20,846 nucleotides of DNA, from positions 1 to 20,846 of the forward strand of contig JABEVM010000100.1 of the NCBI GenBank assembly GCA_013041585.1, given 5' to 3'. The DNA comes from Chlamydiota bacterium. GTDB taxonomy: Bacteria; Chlamydiota; Chlamydiia; Chlamydiales; Rhabdochlamydiaceae. The notes beneath the pieces are model-generated. The model did not search any database, was not told where the DNA came from, and was given only the letters and a program-made list of their open reading frames with translations. Made by a program: the position numbers and the translations under genes. Positions 7,634-16,200 of the stretch are shown piece after piece (the stretch's first letter is position 1; each line of letters starts with the position of its first letter).

Positions 7634-7664
7634 AAGGAATCTGAATAAAAACAGCAGATTTCTT
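7634..7664 (+). other. 10-bp hairpin in the leuS divergent intergenic region
   Basis: AAGGAATCTG at 7634-7643 pairs over all ten positions with CAGATTTCTT at 7655-7664 when read as plus-strand RNA, with one G-U pair and an 11-base loop. No T-run follows on either strand, so it is not a simple terminator. It lies about 60-90 bp upstream of the leuS start and could be an operator or chance. Confidence 0.25.
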
Positions 7665-7726
7665 ACTATTTTGTAAAAAATTCAAAAATTAATTAAGATT
7701 TTTTTTCAATTTCGTCCCACCCTTCC

Positions 7727-7755
7727 TTGTCACAAATCTCTCTATCAGGTATCCT
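7727..7755 (+). promoter_or_regulatory. Candidate sigma-70-type promoter for the 478-residue protein
   Basis: TTGTCA at 7727-7732 (5 of 6 to the -35 consensus) is followed after exactly 17 bp by TATCCT at 7750-7755 (4 of 6 to the -10). A transcript would begin near 7762, about 30 bp before the chosen start codon at 7792. Found by eye; no other evidence. Confidence 0.4.
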
Positions 7756-7791
7756 ATATGGTGACTCCCGTTGTTTTTTAGGAATTTTTTA

Positions 7792-9228
7792 ATGATTGAA
7801 ATGCATTCCATTCGGAAAAACAAGATTACCCTCTCAGACTATGATTATGAGCAGGATATCAAGCAGCGCTTGATTATGGCGCACTTTACTGTCTTGGACG
7901 TGGAAATCCTGCAAGAAATCCTATTCAGCCCATTAAAAATTTCTTTAAAAAAGCTCATCAAAACCTTTGACGCCGAGGAAAGCGACATTCTCGCAACCCT
8001 TCACAAGTTTGAAGAAATAGAACTTTTAAGCATTGAAGGTGATAACGTCTTCGTAAATAAAGAGATGCGAAAATACTATGAATCGCAAGCTGTAAAATTT
8101 GAAGAAGATTTTGTTCCGGATATGGACTTTTTACAAAATTTACTCAAGAAAGTGCCTATTGGTAACTTACCGCTTTGGTATAGCATTCCAAGGACATCAA
8201 ATAATATTTTTGAATCTTTGATCGAAAAATATTTGCTGACGCCGCAGACTTTTCACAGATACCTTCTAGAATTAGATTTTGTCGACGACAAGCTAACGCA
8301 CATTCTTCACGACGTCTATCATGCACCTGACTTTAAACTCCCCTCTTCGGTGCTGATTGAAAAGTACGATTTATCAAGAAAACAGTTCGAAGAGTACTTA
8401 TTACTTCTCGAGTTCAATTTAGTCTGTTGTTTAGGATATGAAAAGGTAGGCGGTCATTGGAAAGAAATCGTCACTCCTTTCCATGAATGGAGAGAATACC
8501 TTACATTTGTAAAAAATACAGTACCAACTCCGATTAAAGATCCATCTTTAGTTGTACCTGCAAGATCCCAGGATTTTTCCTATGTCACTGATCTAACCAT
8601 GATTTTGCAATATGCGAAAAAGAAACCAATCTCTATCAAATACAATGGAAAACAAATCATTGATCTAGACAAAGATGCAATGGCCTTTTTTGCATCGAAA
8701 ATGGGTGATGTCAAATCAAGCGACACTAATTTTTCAGATCATATTTACCCCCTTATCACAAAGCTACGTACCTTAAAACTGGCAGAAGTGATCGATGATC
8801 GTCTGTATGCTTTGGACACTGCGAATACTTGGTTGGATATGCGTTTAGAAAATAGAGCCCTTTATTTACACAGAAACGATATCGGCAATTTCATGGCCCA
8901 GCATGTTCCTCCTTACCTTGCTAGCGAAAGAAACATACGAGAAATCGAGAAAAGTGTGCAAAGAGTCCTCTCTCTAGGATGGGTTTATTTTGATGACTTC
9001 CTCCGCAGTGTCATGGTTGCCATAAGCGAAGAATCTACGATCATCCTAAAAAAAATCGGCAAAGCCTGGAAATACACACTTCCAGAATATACTGAAGATG
9101 AGCAAACCCTCATCAAATCTACGATTTTCCATTGGCTAAGCAATGTTGGCGCAGTAAACTTAGGAACACACAACAAAAAAGATTGTTTTTGTGTCACTGC
9201 CTTGGGCCACTCTCTTTTTGGGAATTAA
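7792..9228 (+). CDS. Hypothetical 478-residue protein with tandem winged-helix-like repeats
   Basis: I do not recognise a named family. The protein is soluble, with no signal peptide or membrane segment, and is built from helical units that look like winged-helix modules. Residues 141-163 (ESLIEKYLLTPQTFHRYLLELDF) and 186-208 (LIEKYDLSRKQFEEYLLLLEF) are clearly repeated with a 45-residue period. A similar unit lies at about 34-97 (VLDVEILQEILFSPLKISL and onward, ending in a beta-hairpin-like VFVNKEM). Further helix-rich blocks fill residues 260-475. Such architecture suggests nucleic-acid or protein binding, but this is inference. I start at the ATG at 7792 because AGGA lies 8 bp before it; an in-frame TTG at 7771 would add seven residues and is less likely. 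It is divergent from leuS and lies 73 bp upstream of smpB in the same direction, so it may lead that transcript. Confidence 0.82.
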   Translation: MIEMHSIRKNKITLSDYDYEQDIKQRLIMAHFTVLDVEILQEILFSPLKISLKKLIKTFDAEESDILATLHKFEEIELLSIEGDNVFVNKEMRKYYESQAVKFEEDFVPDMDFLQNLLKKVPIGNLPLWYSIPRTSNNIFESLIEKYLLTPQTFHRYLLELDFVDDKLTHILHDVYHAPDFKLPSSVLIEKYDLSRKQFEEYLLLLEFNLVCCLGYEKVGGHWKEIVTPFHEWREYLTFVKNTVPTPIKDPSLVVPARSQDFSYVTDLTMILQYAKKKPISIKYNGKQIIDLDKDAMAFFASKMGDVKSSDTNFSDHIYPLITKLRTLKLAEVIDDRLYALDTANTWLDMRLENRALYLHRNDIGNFMAQHVPPYLASERNIREIEKSVQRVLSLGWVYFDDFLRSVMVAISEESTIILKKIGKAWKYTLPEYTEDEQTLIKSTIFHWLSNVGAVNLGTHNKKDCFCVTALGHSLFGN

Positions 9229-9301
9229 CCCCTCTTTATATTTTGTAAAATCCCCTCTCTATGTTACCTTAGTAGTCAAGCAATCTACATAACTGACCCC
9301 T

Positions 9302-9769
9302 ATGAACCAAAAATCTGAAAGCGAACTGATTTCCAATCGTAAGGCAACGCACGATTACGAAATTTTAGAAACTTTTGAAGCCGGCATCGTTTTGAAAGGA
9401 ACGGAGATTTCTTCCCTTCGAAACCATGGTGGTAGTTTACAAGATTCCTATATCCTCGTTTCTGCAAAAAATGAAGTTTGGCTCAAAGGTTGCTCGATTT
9501 CCCCTTACCGATTTGGCAATATTCACAACCACGAAGAAAAAAGAGAGCGTAAGCTCCTACTCCATAAAAGAGAGATTGCCAATCTAAAAACCTCAGCGCA
9601 AGAAAAAGGCCTAACTTTAATTCCGTTATCTTTTTATTTAAAAAAAGGCATCGTTAAAGTAAAAATTGCTATAGCACGTGGAAAGAAAGAGTATGATAAA
9701 AGAGCCGCCCTCAAAACTCGCGAACATAAAAAGAGTATGGACCGAGCTATGAAAGGCATTCAAGAATAA
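9302..9769 (+). CDS. smpB: SsrA (tmRNA)-binding protein SmpB
   Basis: A 155-residue RNA-binding protein that brings tmRNA to stalled ribosomes for trans-translation. Family features are the N-terminal ISNRKATHDYEILETFEAGI, the KGTEISSLRNHGGSLQDSY segment, KRERKLLLHKREI in the middle, and GLTLIPLSFYLKKGIVKVKIAIARGKKEYDKR followed by a basic tail (LKTREHKKSMDRAMKG) that enters the decoding centre. Length is standard. The ATG has no obvious Shine-Dalgarno sequence (preceded by CTGACCCCT), but the next ATG would remove conserved residues. dnaN begins 26 bp downstream, giving the smpB-dnaN-recF cluster. Confidence 0.97.
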   Translation: MNQKSESELISNRKATHDYEILETFEAGIVLKGTEISSLRNHGGSLQDSYILVSAKNEVWLKGCSISPYRFGNIHNHEEKRERKLLLHKREIANLKTSAQEKGLTLIPLSFYLKKGIVKVKIAIARGKKEYDKRAALKTREHKKSMDRAMKGIQE

Positions 9770-9795
9770 ACCTGTAACAACAAAGAGAACCTCTT

Positions 9796-10893
9796 ATGAA
9801 AGTTATCGTTTCTAAATCTGAGCTTGTTTCACTGATCGGGAAAATTCAAAACATCGTTTCTCCAAAACCTACTCTGCCAATTTTGGCAAACGTTCTTCTT
9901 GAAGCTGTCGATGACGAGCTCATTATCAGCGCAACAGATTTAACTGTCAGCATGCGTGTGTACACGAAAGCGCAGGTACTTGAAGAAGGCGCAATTACCA
10001 TTCCTGCAAGAAAATTTTTCTATCTAATTCGAGAATTAACAAGTCCTCAAGTTGAAATCCACGCCGAATCTGAAACTGTCTCTATCAACGCAGGTAGCTC
10101 TCATTTCAAAATACATGGGATGCATAAAGGAGAATTCCCAACTCTGCCCGATCTTTCCGAAAGCACTGCCTTCTCTATGCCTAATTCCGTAATCCGCGAG
10201 ATGCTCTCCAGAAGTTCTTTTGCCGCAGCAAGAGAAGACAGCAGACAAGCGTTAAATGGAATCCTTTTGCAGTATAGCGATAATAAGGCCACTTTTATCG
10301 GAACAGATGGAAAAAGACTTGCAAGACTAGAGACGCAGACAAACCTCTCTTCTGAACAATCAGGATCGTATGTCATCCCGTTAAAAGCTGTAGAAGAGAT
10401 CATTAAAATTGTGGATGCCAAAGAAGAAGAGAGTAAAATTATGCTCATGCAGGACAAAATTGCCCTTGAAAGCGGACCTTTTACGTTAATTACTAAGCTC
10501 CTCTCTGGACAATATCCAGATGTAAGCCGTGTCATCCCGCAAAAGACACCAAATCCAATAAAGCTTCATAGAGAAGAGCTAATTTCTCTTTTACGCCAAG
10601 TCTCCTTATTTACTTCGGAAAGCAACAGCTCTGTGCGCTTTACCTTCTCCCCTAGTGAGCTCCATCTGTCAGCAAACAGTGGTGACATCGGGGAAGGAAG
10701 AGTAAATATGCCAGTGAACTATACAGGTGCCAAACAAGAGATCGCATTCAACCCTAACTATTTTCTAGACATCTTGCGCCACTGTAAAGATGAAGTAGTC
10801 AACTTTGATTTTACTGATTCCTATAACCCAGGTGTTGTCTCTGACTCCACAAGCGCTCTTTTTGTCATTATGCCGATGCGTTTAGATACATAA
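9796..10893 (+). CDS. dnaN: DNA polymerase III beta subunit (sliding clamp)
   Basis: A 365-residue protein, the usual length of the bacterial clamp, which dimerises around DNA to tether polymerase III and other partners. Family features are the N-terminal MKVIVSKSELVSLIGKIQNIVSPKPTLPILANV stretch, SATDLTVSMRVY, the clamp repeat FPTLPDLSES, FIGTDGKRLARLE, a second repeat ending in QYPDVSRVIP, and the conserved C-terminal IMPMRL. No interruption or missing domain is seen. A weak GAGAA ribosome site precedes the ATG. The stop is 8 bp before the recF start, which implies one transcript and probably coupled translation. Confidence 0.98.
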   Translation: MKVIVSKSELVSLIGKIQNIVSPKPTLPILANVLLEAVDDELIISATDLTVSMRVYTKAQVLEEGAITIPARKFFYLIRELTSPQVEIHAESETVSINAGSSHFKIHGMHKGEFPTLPDLSESTAFSMPNSVIREMLSRSSFAAAREDSRQALNGILLQYSDNKATFIGTDGKRLARLETQTNLSSEQSGSYVIPLKAVEEIIKIVDAKEEESKIMLMQDKIALESGPFTLITKLLSGQYPDVSRVIPQKTPNPIKLHREELISLLRQVSLFTSESNSSVRFTFSPSELHLSANSGDIGEGRVNMPVNYTGAKQEIAFNPNYFLDILRHCKDEVVNFDFTDSYNPGVVSDSTSALFVIMPMRLDT

Positions 10894-10901
10894 GTAATTT
10901 T

Positions 10902-11987
10902 ATGTTGGCTCAAACCATGTTTGTTCAAAGCCTCTATTTACAAAATTTTAGGAACTTTGAACAAACATCTATCTCCTTTTCTCCAGGCATTAATGTCATC
11001 CATGGCCTGAATGCCCAAGGGAAAACCAACATCTTAGAAGCTATCTATCTCATTTGTATGGGAAGATCTTTTAGGACAACCCACCTCCAAGAGCTCATTA
11101 AACAAGGAAAAGAGTTTTTCTACATAGAAGCCCATTTTGTTAAGGATGGCATCGAGCAGGTTCTTAAACTCTCTTTCAATGGACAAACTCGCAAGATCCA
11201 ATATAACTCAACTACCTACGCTAGCTTTGTTCCCCTACTTGGTCTTCTTCCTATCGTTCTATGCACCCCAACCGATATTTCCCTCATTTCGGGATCCCCA
11301 TCAGAGAGAAGGCAGTTTATTGATCTTCATTTAGCTCAGATCGACCCTCTATATGTGCATCATCTGACAAGGTATCTGAAAGCAATGAAACAGAGAAACT
11401 ATCTCCTTCGTCATAAAAAAAGCAGCTCTTTCTCTGTTTGGGAGGCTTCCATGGCCCACTCGGCAGAGTATTTAATGAAAAAAAGAAAAGAGGCCTCTTT
11501 GCACTTTTCCCCTTTTCTAGAGCAAAACATGCAGTGTTTGTCTCAATCCCAAGAAAAGCTTGAAATAGGCTATAAAGCCTCGTTTGCAAAAAACTCATCC
11601 GATATTTGCAAAGACTTAGTAGTCCTATTAGAAAAAAATAGAAGTAAAGACATAGCTGTCGGCACAACTCTTGTAGGTCCTCATAAAGACGACTATCTCC
11701 TCTCTGTCAACGAAAGAGAAGCTAAACTCTATTGCAGTGAAGGACAAAAAAGATGCGCAATTACCGCGCTACGCTTTGGGGAATGGAAAAGACTTTCTGA
11801 GATCTTAGAAGTGCCACCCATCATGGGGATTGATGATTTTGCAATCCACCTAGACCCTAAAAGAACAAGTTTTTTGCAAGAGAATCTAAAGAACCTGGGT
11901 CAAGTCTTTATCACCACCCCGAATCACATAGAGATCCATCAAGATCAAAATAGTATCTATGTGCAGGAAGGGACCGTTTTTCAATAA
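10902..11987 (+). CDS. recF: DNA replication and repair protein RecF
   Basis: A 361-residue SMC-like ATPase that with RecO and RecR loads RecA at gapped DNA. Walker A is GLNAQGKT at 35-42 after the typical opening LYLQNFRNFEQTSISF. The ABC-type signature lies in SEGQKRCAITALRFGEW near 278-295. The Walker B region reads IMGIDDFAIHLD near 307-318, with adjacent aspartates. The C terminus (QVFITTPNHIEI) matches the family. The first ATG (10902) and one five codons later (10917) are both possible; neither has a good ribosome site, and homologues usually begin close to the second. Last gene of the smpB-dnaN-recF run, followed by 133 bp of very AT-rich DNA without a clear hairpin terminator. Confidence 0.95.
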   Translation: MLAQTMFVQSLYLQNFRNFEQTSISFSPGINVIHGLNAQGKTNILEAIYLICMGRSFRTTHLQELIKQGKEFFYIEAHFVKDGIEQVLKLSFNGQTRKIQYNSTTYASFVPLLGLLPIVLCTPTDISLISGSPSERRQFIDLHLAQIDPLYVHHLTRYLKAMKQRNYLLRHKKSSSFSVWEASMAHSAEYLMKKRKEASLHFSPFLEQNMQCLSQSQEKLEIGYKASFAKNSSDICKDLVVLLEKNRSKDIAVGTTLVGPHKDDYLLSVNEREAKLYCSEGQKRCAITALRFGEWKRLSEILEVPPIMGIDDFAIHLDPKRTSFLQENLKNLGQVFITTPNHIEIHQDQNSIYVQEGTVFQ

Positions 11988-12120
11988 ATAATTTATACAA
12001 TTTAGTTCACTTAAACTGTCTTTTAAAAAAAATAATAAATATTTTTTAATTAATTTAATTAAATTGAAATTTATATAATTATATATTACAATTCATTCTT
12101 TTCACAAAAACAGGATATTT

Positions 12121-13185
12121 ATGGATTATAAAAGAGTTGGATATGCGATTGGACATGCTTTTGCAGCCTCGGCAATCGGATTTGGCGTAACTTTTCTTGG
12201 TGGTAAAAAACCGCATCACATAACTACTCCCCTGTTTATTGGGACAATTCTAGGCGGCAAAGTAGCAACATACTACGCAACAAGGGCGTTTAGCTCATCA
12301 AATGAGGTAAAAGAATGGAAAGCGCTTTATTTAAGCGGCGCTGCAAGTACAGCATTTGGTCTCGCGATCCTTGCAATCTTCCTCAAAAAGAGAATTTTCT
12401 CTCCGATTTACGGACCAGGACTCGGGCTCTTTGTTGCGGGATTAAACATGACTCAATTTTTTGGCGGATATTTCCAAAAACAAATCAATCCAAGGCTTAC
12501 TTCCTCATTCTCTCCTTCCCTTCCGACACGGCTTTTTGATCCTAATTTTCACTCTGTGCTCACTATTGATCCTTGGTGTCATCGATTCCATGCTATGGTG
12601 ACAAAAAAAATCACGATGGAAGATGCTAAAAAGCGACTTGACCCAGAGGGAAAAGCTCCAAAAGATTTGGTCCCCTTCTTTAGTTATGTATTTCTTGACG
12701 ACTATATCAACTGGATGAAGATAGCTAGAAACGATTTATTGAATAGTAGAAAATCTGACTCTTTAGGTTTATTAACCAAAGAAGATATCGAGGCATCAGA
12801 TGCGAACGCTCTTCAATCCATTTCAAAGTTAGGACTCTATTATTTACTGAAAGACATGGTAATTGATCGATGTAACAATACGATTTACTCGCAAAGCGGC
12901 ACATGCGAATTGTTCACCGGAGCGCTCATCCAGCAAAAATCGGATGGACAATCTAAAGATTGGTTAACAGATCTCGTAGATTTAATAGAGAATATCAAAG
13001 AATTAACTCCTCAAGAAACTCGTATGCTAACTAGAGCGCTTACAGGGTTAGAGATGCTCCCGGATCAGAATAAAAATGTCGCTTCCGTTTTTCACGGTAT
13101 CACAGGAGCCGCCATTGACTTTACTAAAGCAAGCATGGCAGGCAGCCTAGAACGGATGAACGAAATAGCTGACTTACATAGTTAG
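12121..13185 (+). CDS. Hypothetical membrane protein, 354 residues
   Basis: I do not recognise this protein. The N-terminal third has four hydrophobic stretches, near residues 7-27 (YAIGHAFAASAIGFGVTFLGG), 37-53, 68-88 (LSGAASTAFGLAILAIF) and 95-113. These are rich in glycine and alanine, and there is no cleavable signal peptide. The remaining 240 residues are soluble and mostly helical, with a cysteine pair in the region DRCNNTIYSQSGTCELF. AGGA lies 6 bp before the ATG. The gene stands alone on its strand and converges with the giant helicase-like gene, with only 14 bp between stops. A hydrophobic N-terminal domain plus a cytosolic tail is compatible with an inclusion-membrane or other host-facing chlamydial protein, but nothing here proves that. 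The 133 bp upstream are over 80% A+T and must carry its promoter. Confidence 0.82.
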   Translation: MDYKRVGYAIGHAFAASAIGFGVTFLGGKKPHHITTPLFIGTILGGKVATYYATRAFSSSNEVKEWKALYLSGAASTAFGLAILAIFLKKRIFSPIYGPGLGLFVAGLNMTQFFGGYFQKQINPRLTSSFSPSLPTRLFDPNFHSVLTIDPWCHRFHAMVTKKITMEDAKKRLDPEGKAPKDLVPFFSYVFLDDYINWMKIARNDLLNSRKSDSLGLLTKEDIEASDANALQSISKLGLYYLLKDMVIDRCNNTIYSQSGTCELFTGALIQQKSDGQSKDWLTDLVDLIENIKELTPQETRMLTRALTGLEMLPDQNKNVASVFHGITGAAIDFTKASMAGSLERMNEIADLHS

Positions 13186-13218
13186 ATTAATTTACACTAT
13201 CACAGCCTAGAGCGTATG
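13143..13218 (+). repeat. Imperfect 16-bp direct repeat across the convergent gene ends
   Basis: CAGCCTAGAACGGATG at 13143-13158 recurs as CAGCCTAGAGCGTATG at 13203-13218, 14 of 16 identical and exactly 60 bp apart. The first copy is in the end of the membrane-protein gene (encoding SLERM). The second lies beyond that gene's stop, in the end of the giant minus-strand gene, and read in the same plus-strand frame it would also encode SLERM with synonymous changes in two codons. Confidence 0.35.
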
Positions 13219-16200
13219 GAGCTAGTAAAGTTAATATTAACTTTCTCCAGCAGATCCTTCATATGAGGCCATGCAACAGAGTATTTTTCAATAAATTCTA
13301 TGAAACTTTTTCGTATATTCTGATCTCGAAGATAGATTTGTAAAAAACGTTCTTCTGCAAGAGAGATCTTGGCAATACCGCATTGGATCTTATTTAAAAT
13401 GCGGATTTTGATGATCTCTGGATGATTGCTATCTAGAGTACTGTTTGAACCATCGAAGGCAAGGACGGCATCGCCAGAGCAGAAAAGATAGTCTTTATCT
13501 TTGGTACTTGGGTTCTGCAGATTTCCACCGTGCTTTTTCATATAAGTAAATACAGCTCTCGCATCATAAAGATCTAATGGCATATAGCTGTAACTATCTG
13601 AATTTCTGTCTCTTATGATAAGGTATTGGTAGCCAGGTTTGCGAACTACTTGATTAACTATAACGTTGTCAGTAACTTGGTTCATATTAGGGAATTCGAG
13701 TATTTTGATACCAAGTTCACTAGAGCTCGTAGCCTTGCTCTCTTGCTGAATGTAATTTCCATCCCAATTGGTCGGGCTCTTAGGAGTATAATTAACACCT
13801 GGAAGAGCCGCATGTAGGACTTGCTCCAATTCGATTTCATTTTCCGCTATATTTTCTTCTTCGGCTTCAACAACAGCTTCTTGCTCATCTAAAGTTCCCA
13901 TCATGACCATAAAGGGAAGTTTGTCATAATCGACATAAGCATCAAACTCCTGCTCGATCTTTTTTATGTCTATTCCTAACTTAGGATGTTCCTTTTGTAG
14001 GCGCTCGAGCGCTTTGAAATATCCGGATTTAAGACGTTTTACAGCCTCATGAATTTCCACTTCAGAAGCTTCCTCATTCCCTCTTACAGAATCTTCTTCT
14101 TCTGTTGATTTTACAAGCAGGCTTTCCATAGCAAAAAAGACTTCTCGTAAAGTGCGAACAGAGCAATTCGTTTTAAGGTGTTTCCATAACTGTTCTTCTA
14201 CAATATCCTCTAAACAGCGGTATACAGCAAAGAAGTTGTCTTTACCTTTTGTATCCCCTTGTACAAGACAAGAATGTTGTAACGTATCTCTGAGAAGTAG
14301 AGTATCCGTTGTCTTTTTACGCAGCTTTTTTAGCATAACGTCGGATTCTTCTCTTGGGGTAACAATTTGCAGTTTTTGTCCTGATTTGAGCTTGCGCATA
14401 CGTCCAATCATCTGCACGAAAAAGTCATGTGGAGTAGTACGGCTTACAGTAACCAAAGCCTTAGCTGTGATTTGCATAGGCACTTCAGACCCTATGGCCT
14501 TATACTGACGTATCACCACGAAAACTTCTGAAGGCTGAAGAGAACTTGTCTCTGCGGGAACGGCAACAGTATGATTTCGGTGTAAAATAAATCGTTTTCC
14601 ATTTTCGTCAAAGAATGAAACTCCTTGAACAGGAGGAATTTGATTTGCTGTTAGCTTTAGAATATGTTGCGCCATATCTAGAGAAGATAGATCTCGAAAG
14701 GTTCCTCCCCCATCAATAAGCACTCTAGCAGCCAGATCTTTTTGTAGTGTTTCTCTTACTCTTTCTAAGATGTTTGTGCTTGTAATAATATGAACTTTAT
14801 CTTGGGAAGATTTCCACAAAGCTACGAGATTATCAATGGGCGTGCTTTTCTTCTCTTTGGTCTTCATTTTTTTCGGCAGTGTATCGGGCTCTACAGTTCC
14901 TGAGGCTGAGTGGACTTGATGTTGCGCTCTAATAACTTGGAAAGGACTGCTCGTTACTTTCTTTTTGAAATAGGTAACTTCCGAGAGAAGAACGACCTCG
15001 ATAAATGCCATTTTATCTGTAAGGTTTTTAGGATTGTTCAAGAAATTTAGGAGATTTACGATAGCAGCATCACTAAAATTTCCAATTTCAGGAAGTTTTA
15101 GCTTACCTGCAAACTGTTTATACAATTTATACTTAGACGTAACGGAAGTGCTCTCTGGATCTAGCATAAAATCAGTTGTAAGTTTGTGTAGATAATTTTT
15201 AACATCAATATCACGCAGAGGCTCTCTTAGGTTAGCTTGGATAGTAAAATCTTTTAACTCCTCAACTGTAGAGAATTCAGACTTGAGTTTAGGGACACCG
15301 TACCTCAATGGTTTTGCACTTCTGGACTGAGCACCTAAAATAAGGCCGTAATGCTCTTTGTAATTCCTGGTTAAGGTCTGAGGCAAAAATCGAGTGAGCT
15401 GCTGCTGGATCTTATCGAACTTGCTATGCAGCTCTGGATGTTTTTTCAGAGCTGCAGTAAGCATCTCTCTCTCTTGCTTAGTTAGCTTCTGTCCAAGAAG
15501 ATCTTTTGTAGCAAGCTCATGAATTGTTCCAGAAGCTGGCTGCGAACCAAGATGGCTTCCAATAGCCTGTAATCTTTGGACAGCTTGTGATTTTTCTCTG
15601 CTTTCTGGAAAGATCGCTGAAAAATTGAGATAGACAAGAGCTCTTTTGGCGAGGATAGGCAGAAGGTCTGATGTGTAATTTTCTTTGGTTATAGAAATTT
15701 TTCTAGGTGAGGCAAACTGAGGTAAAAACTCAAAGTTATATTTAGCTAAAATATCTTCTGTAAGAAGCATTCTGAAAATATCCATTGTTTGCTTACAACC
15801 AGCTTCTGACACTTTTATCGGAGCGCCGAGTGCATAGTCAAAACGCTGGCGTATATCGAGACTTTCTTTCGATTCATCAATGAAGTTAGCAACTTTTTCC
15901 ATAATGGATCTTCGAATTGCGATAAGCTCCTCTGTCACCTGATCATCTTCTTTATCGTGTAAGCTTTGCTTAAGCTGCAGGTTGCAAAGACGGTGCAATG
16001 TATCGATAGAGCAAAGAATAATTTTCCCCTTTGCATCAAGAAGACTTTTATTAAGTCTTCTAAGATAGTCCAGATTGCTTGCCTGTGATCTTTCAAACTG
16101 GATAACTAAGAAATGCTTATCAAAATGCAGCCCAAGAATTTTTCTTAAGATCATCTGCGCGCTTACAAGGAGAGAAGCTGGAAGGGTTTTCATAACAAGC

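Noticed and set aside
7578..7791. T-box or other amino-acid-sensing leader for leuS
   Set aside because: No T-box consensus sequence and no terminator hairpin with a T-run on the minus strand. Only a 10-bp hairpin was found.
10101..10535. 144-residue minus-strand frame inside dnaN
   Set aside because: Shadow of dnaN; composition (serine/leucine rich) is typical of an antisense frame.
12064..12087. Promoter TTGAAA with TATATT before the membrane-protein gene
   Set aside because: The spacer is only 12 bp. In DNA this AT-rich, TATAAT-like hexamers occur everywhere, so no single promoter can be chosen.
11988..12120. Replication origin next to dnaN and recF
   Set aside because: Extremely AT-rich DNA near dnaN-recF is suggestive, but there is no dnaA gene and no cluster of DnaA boxes (TTATNCACA) in the stretch.
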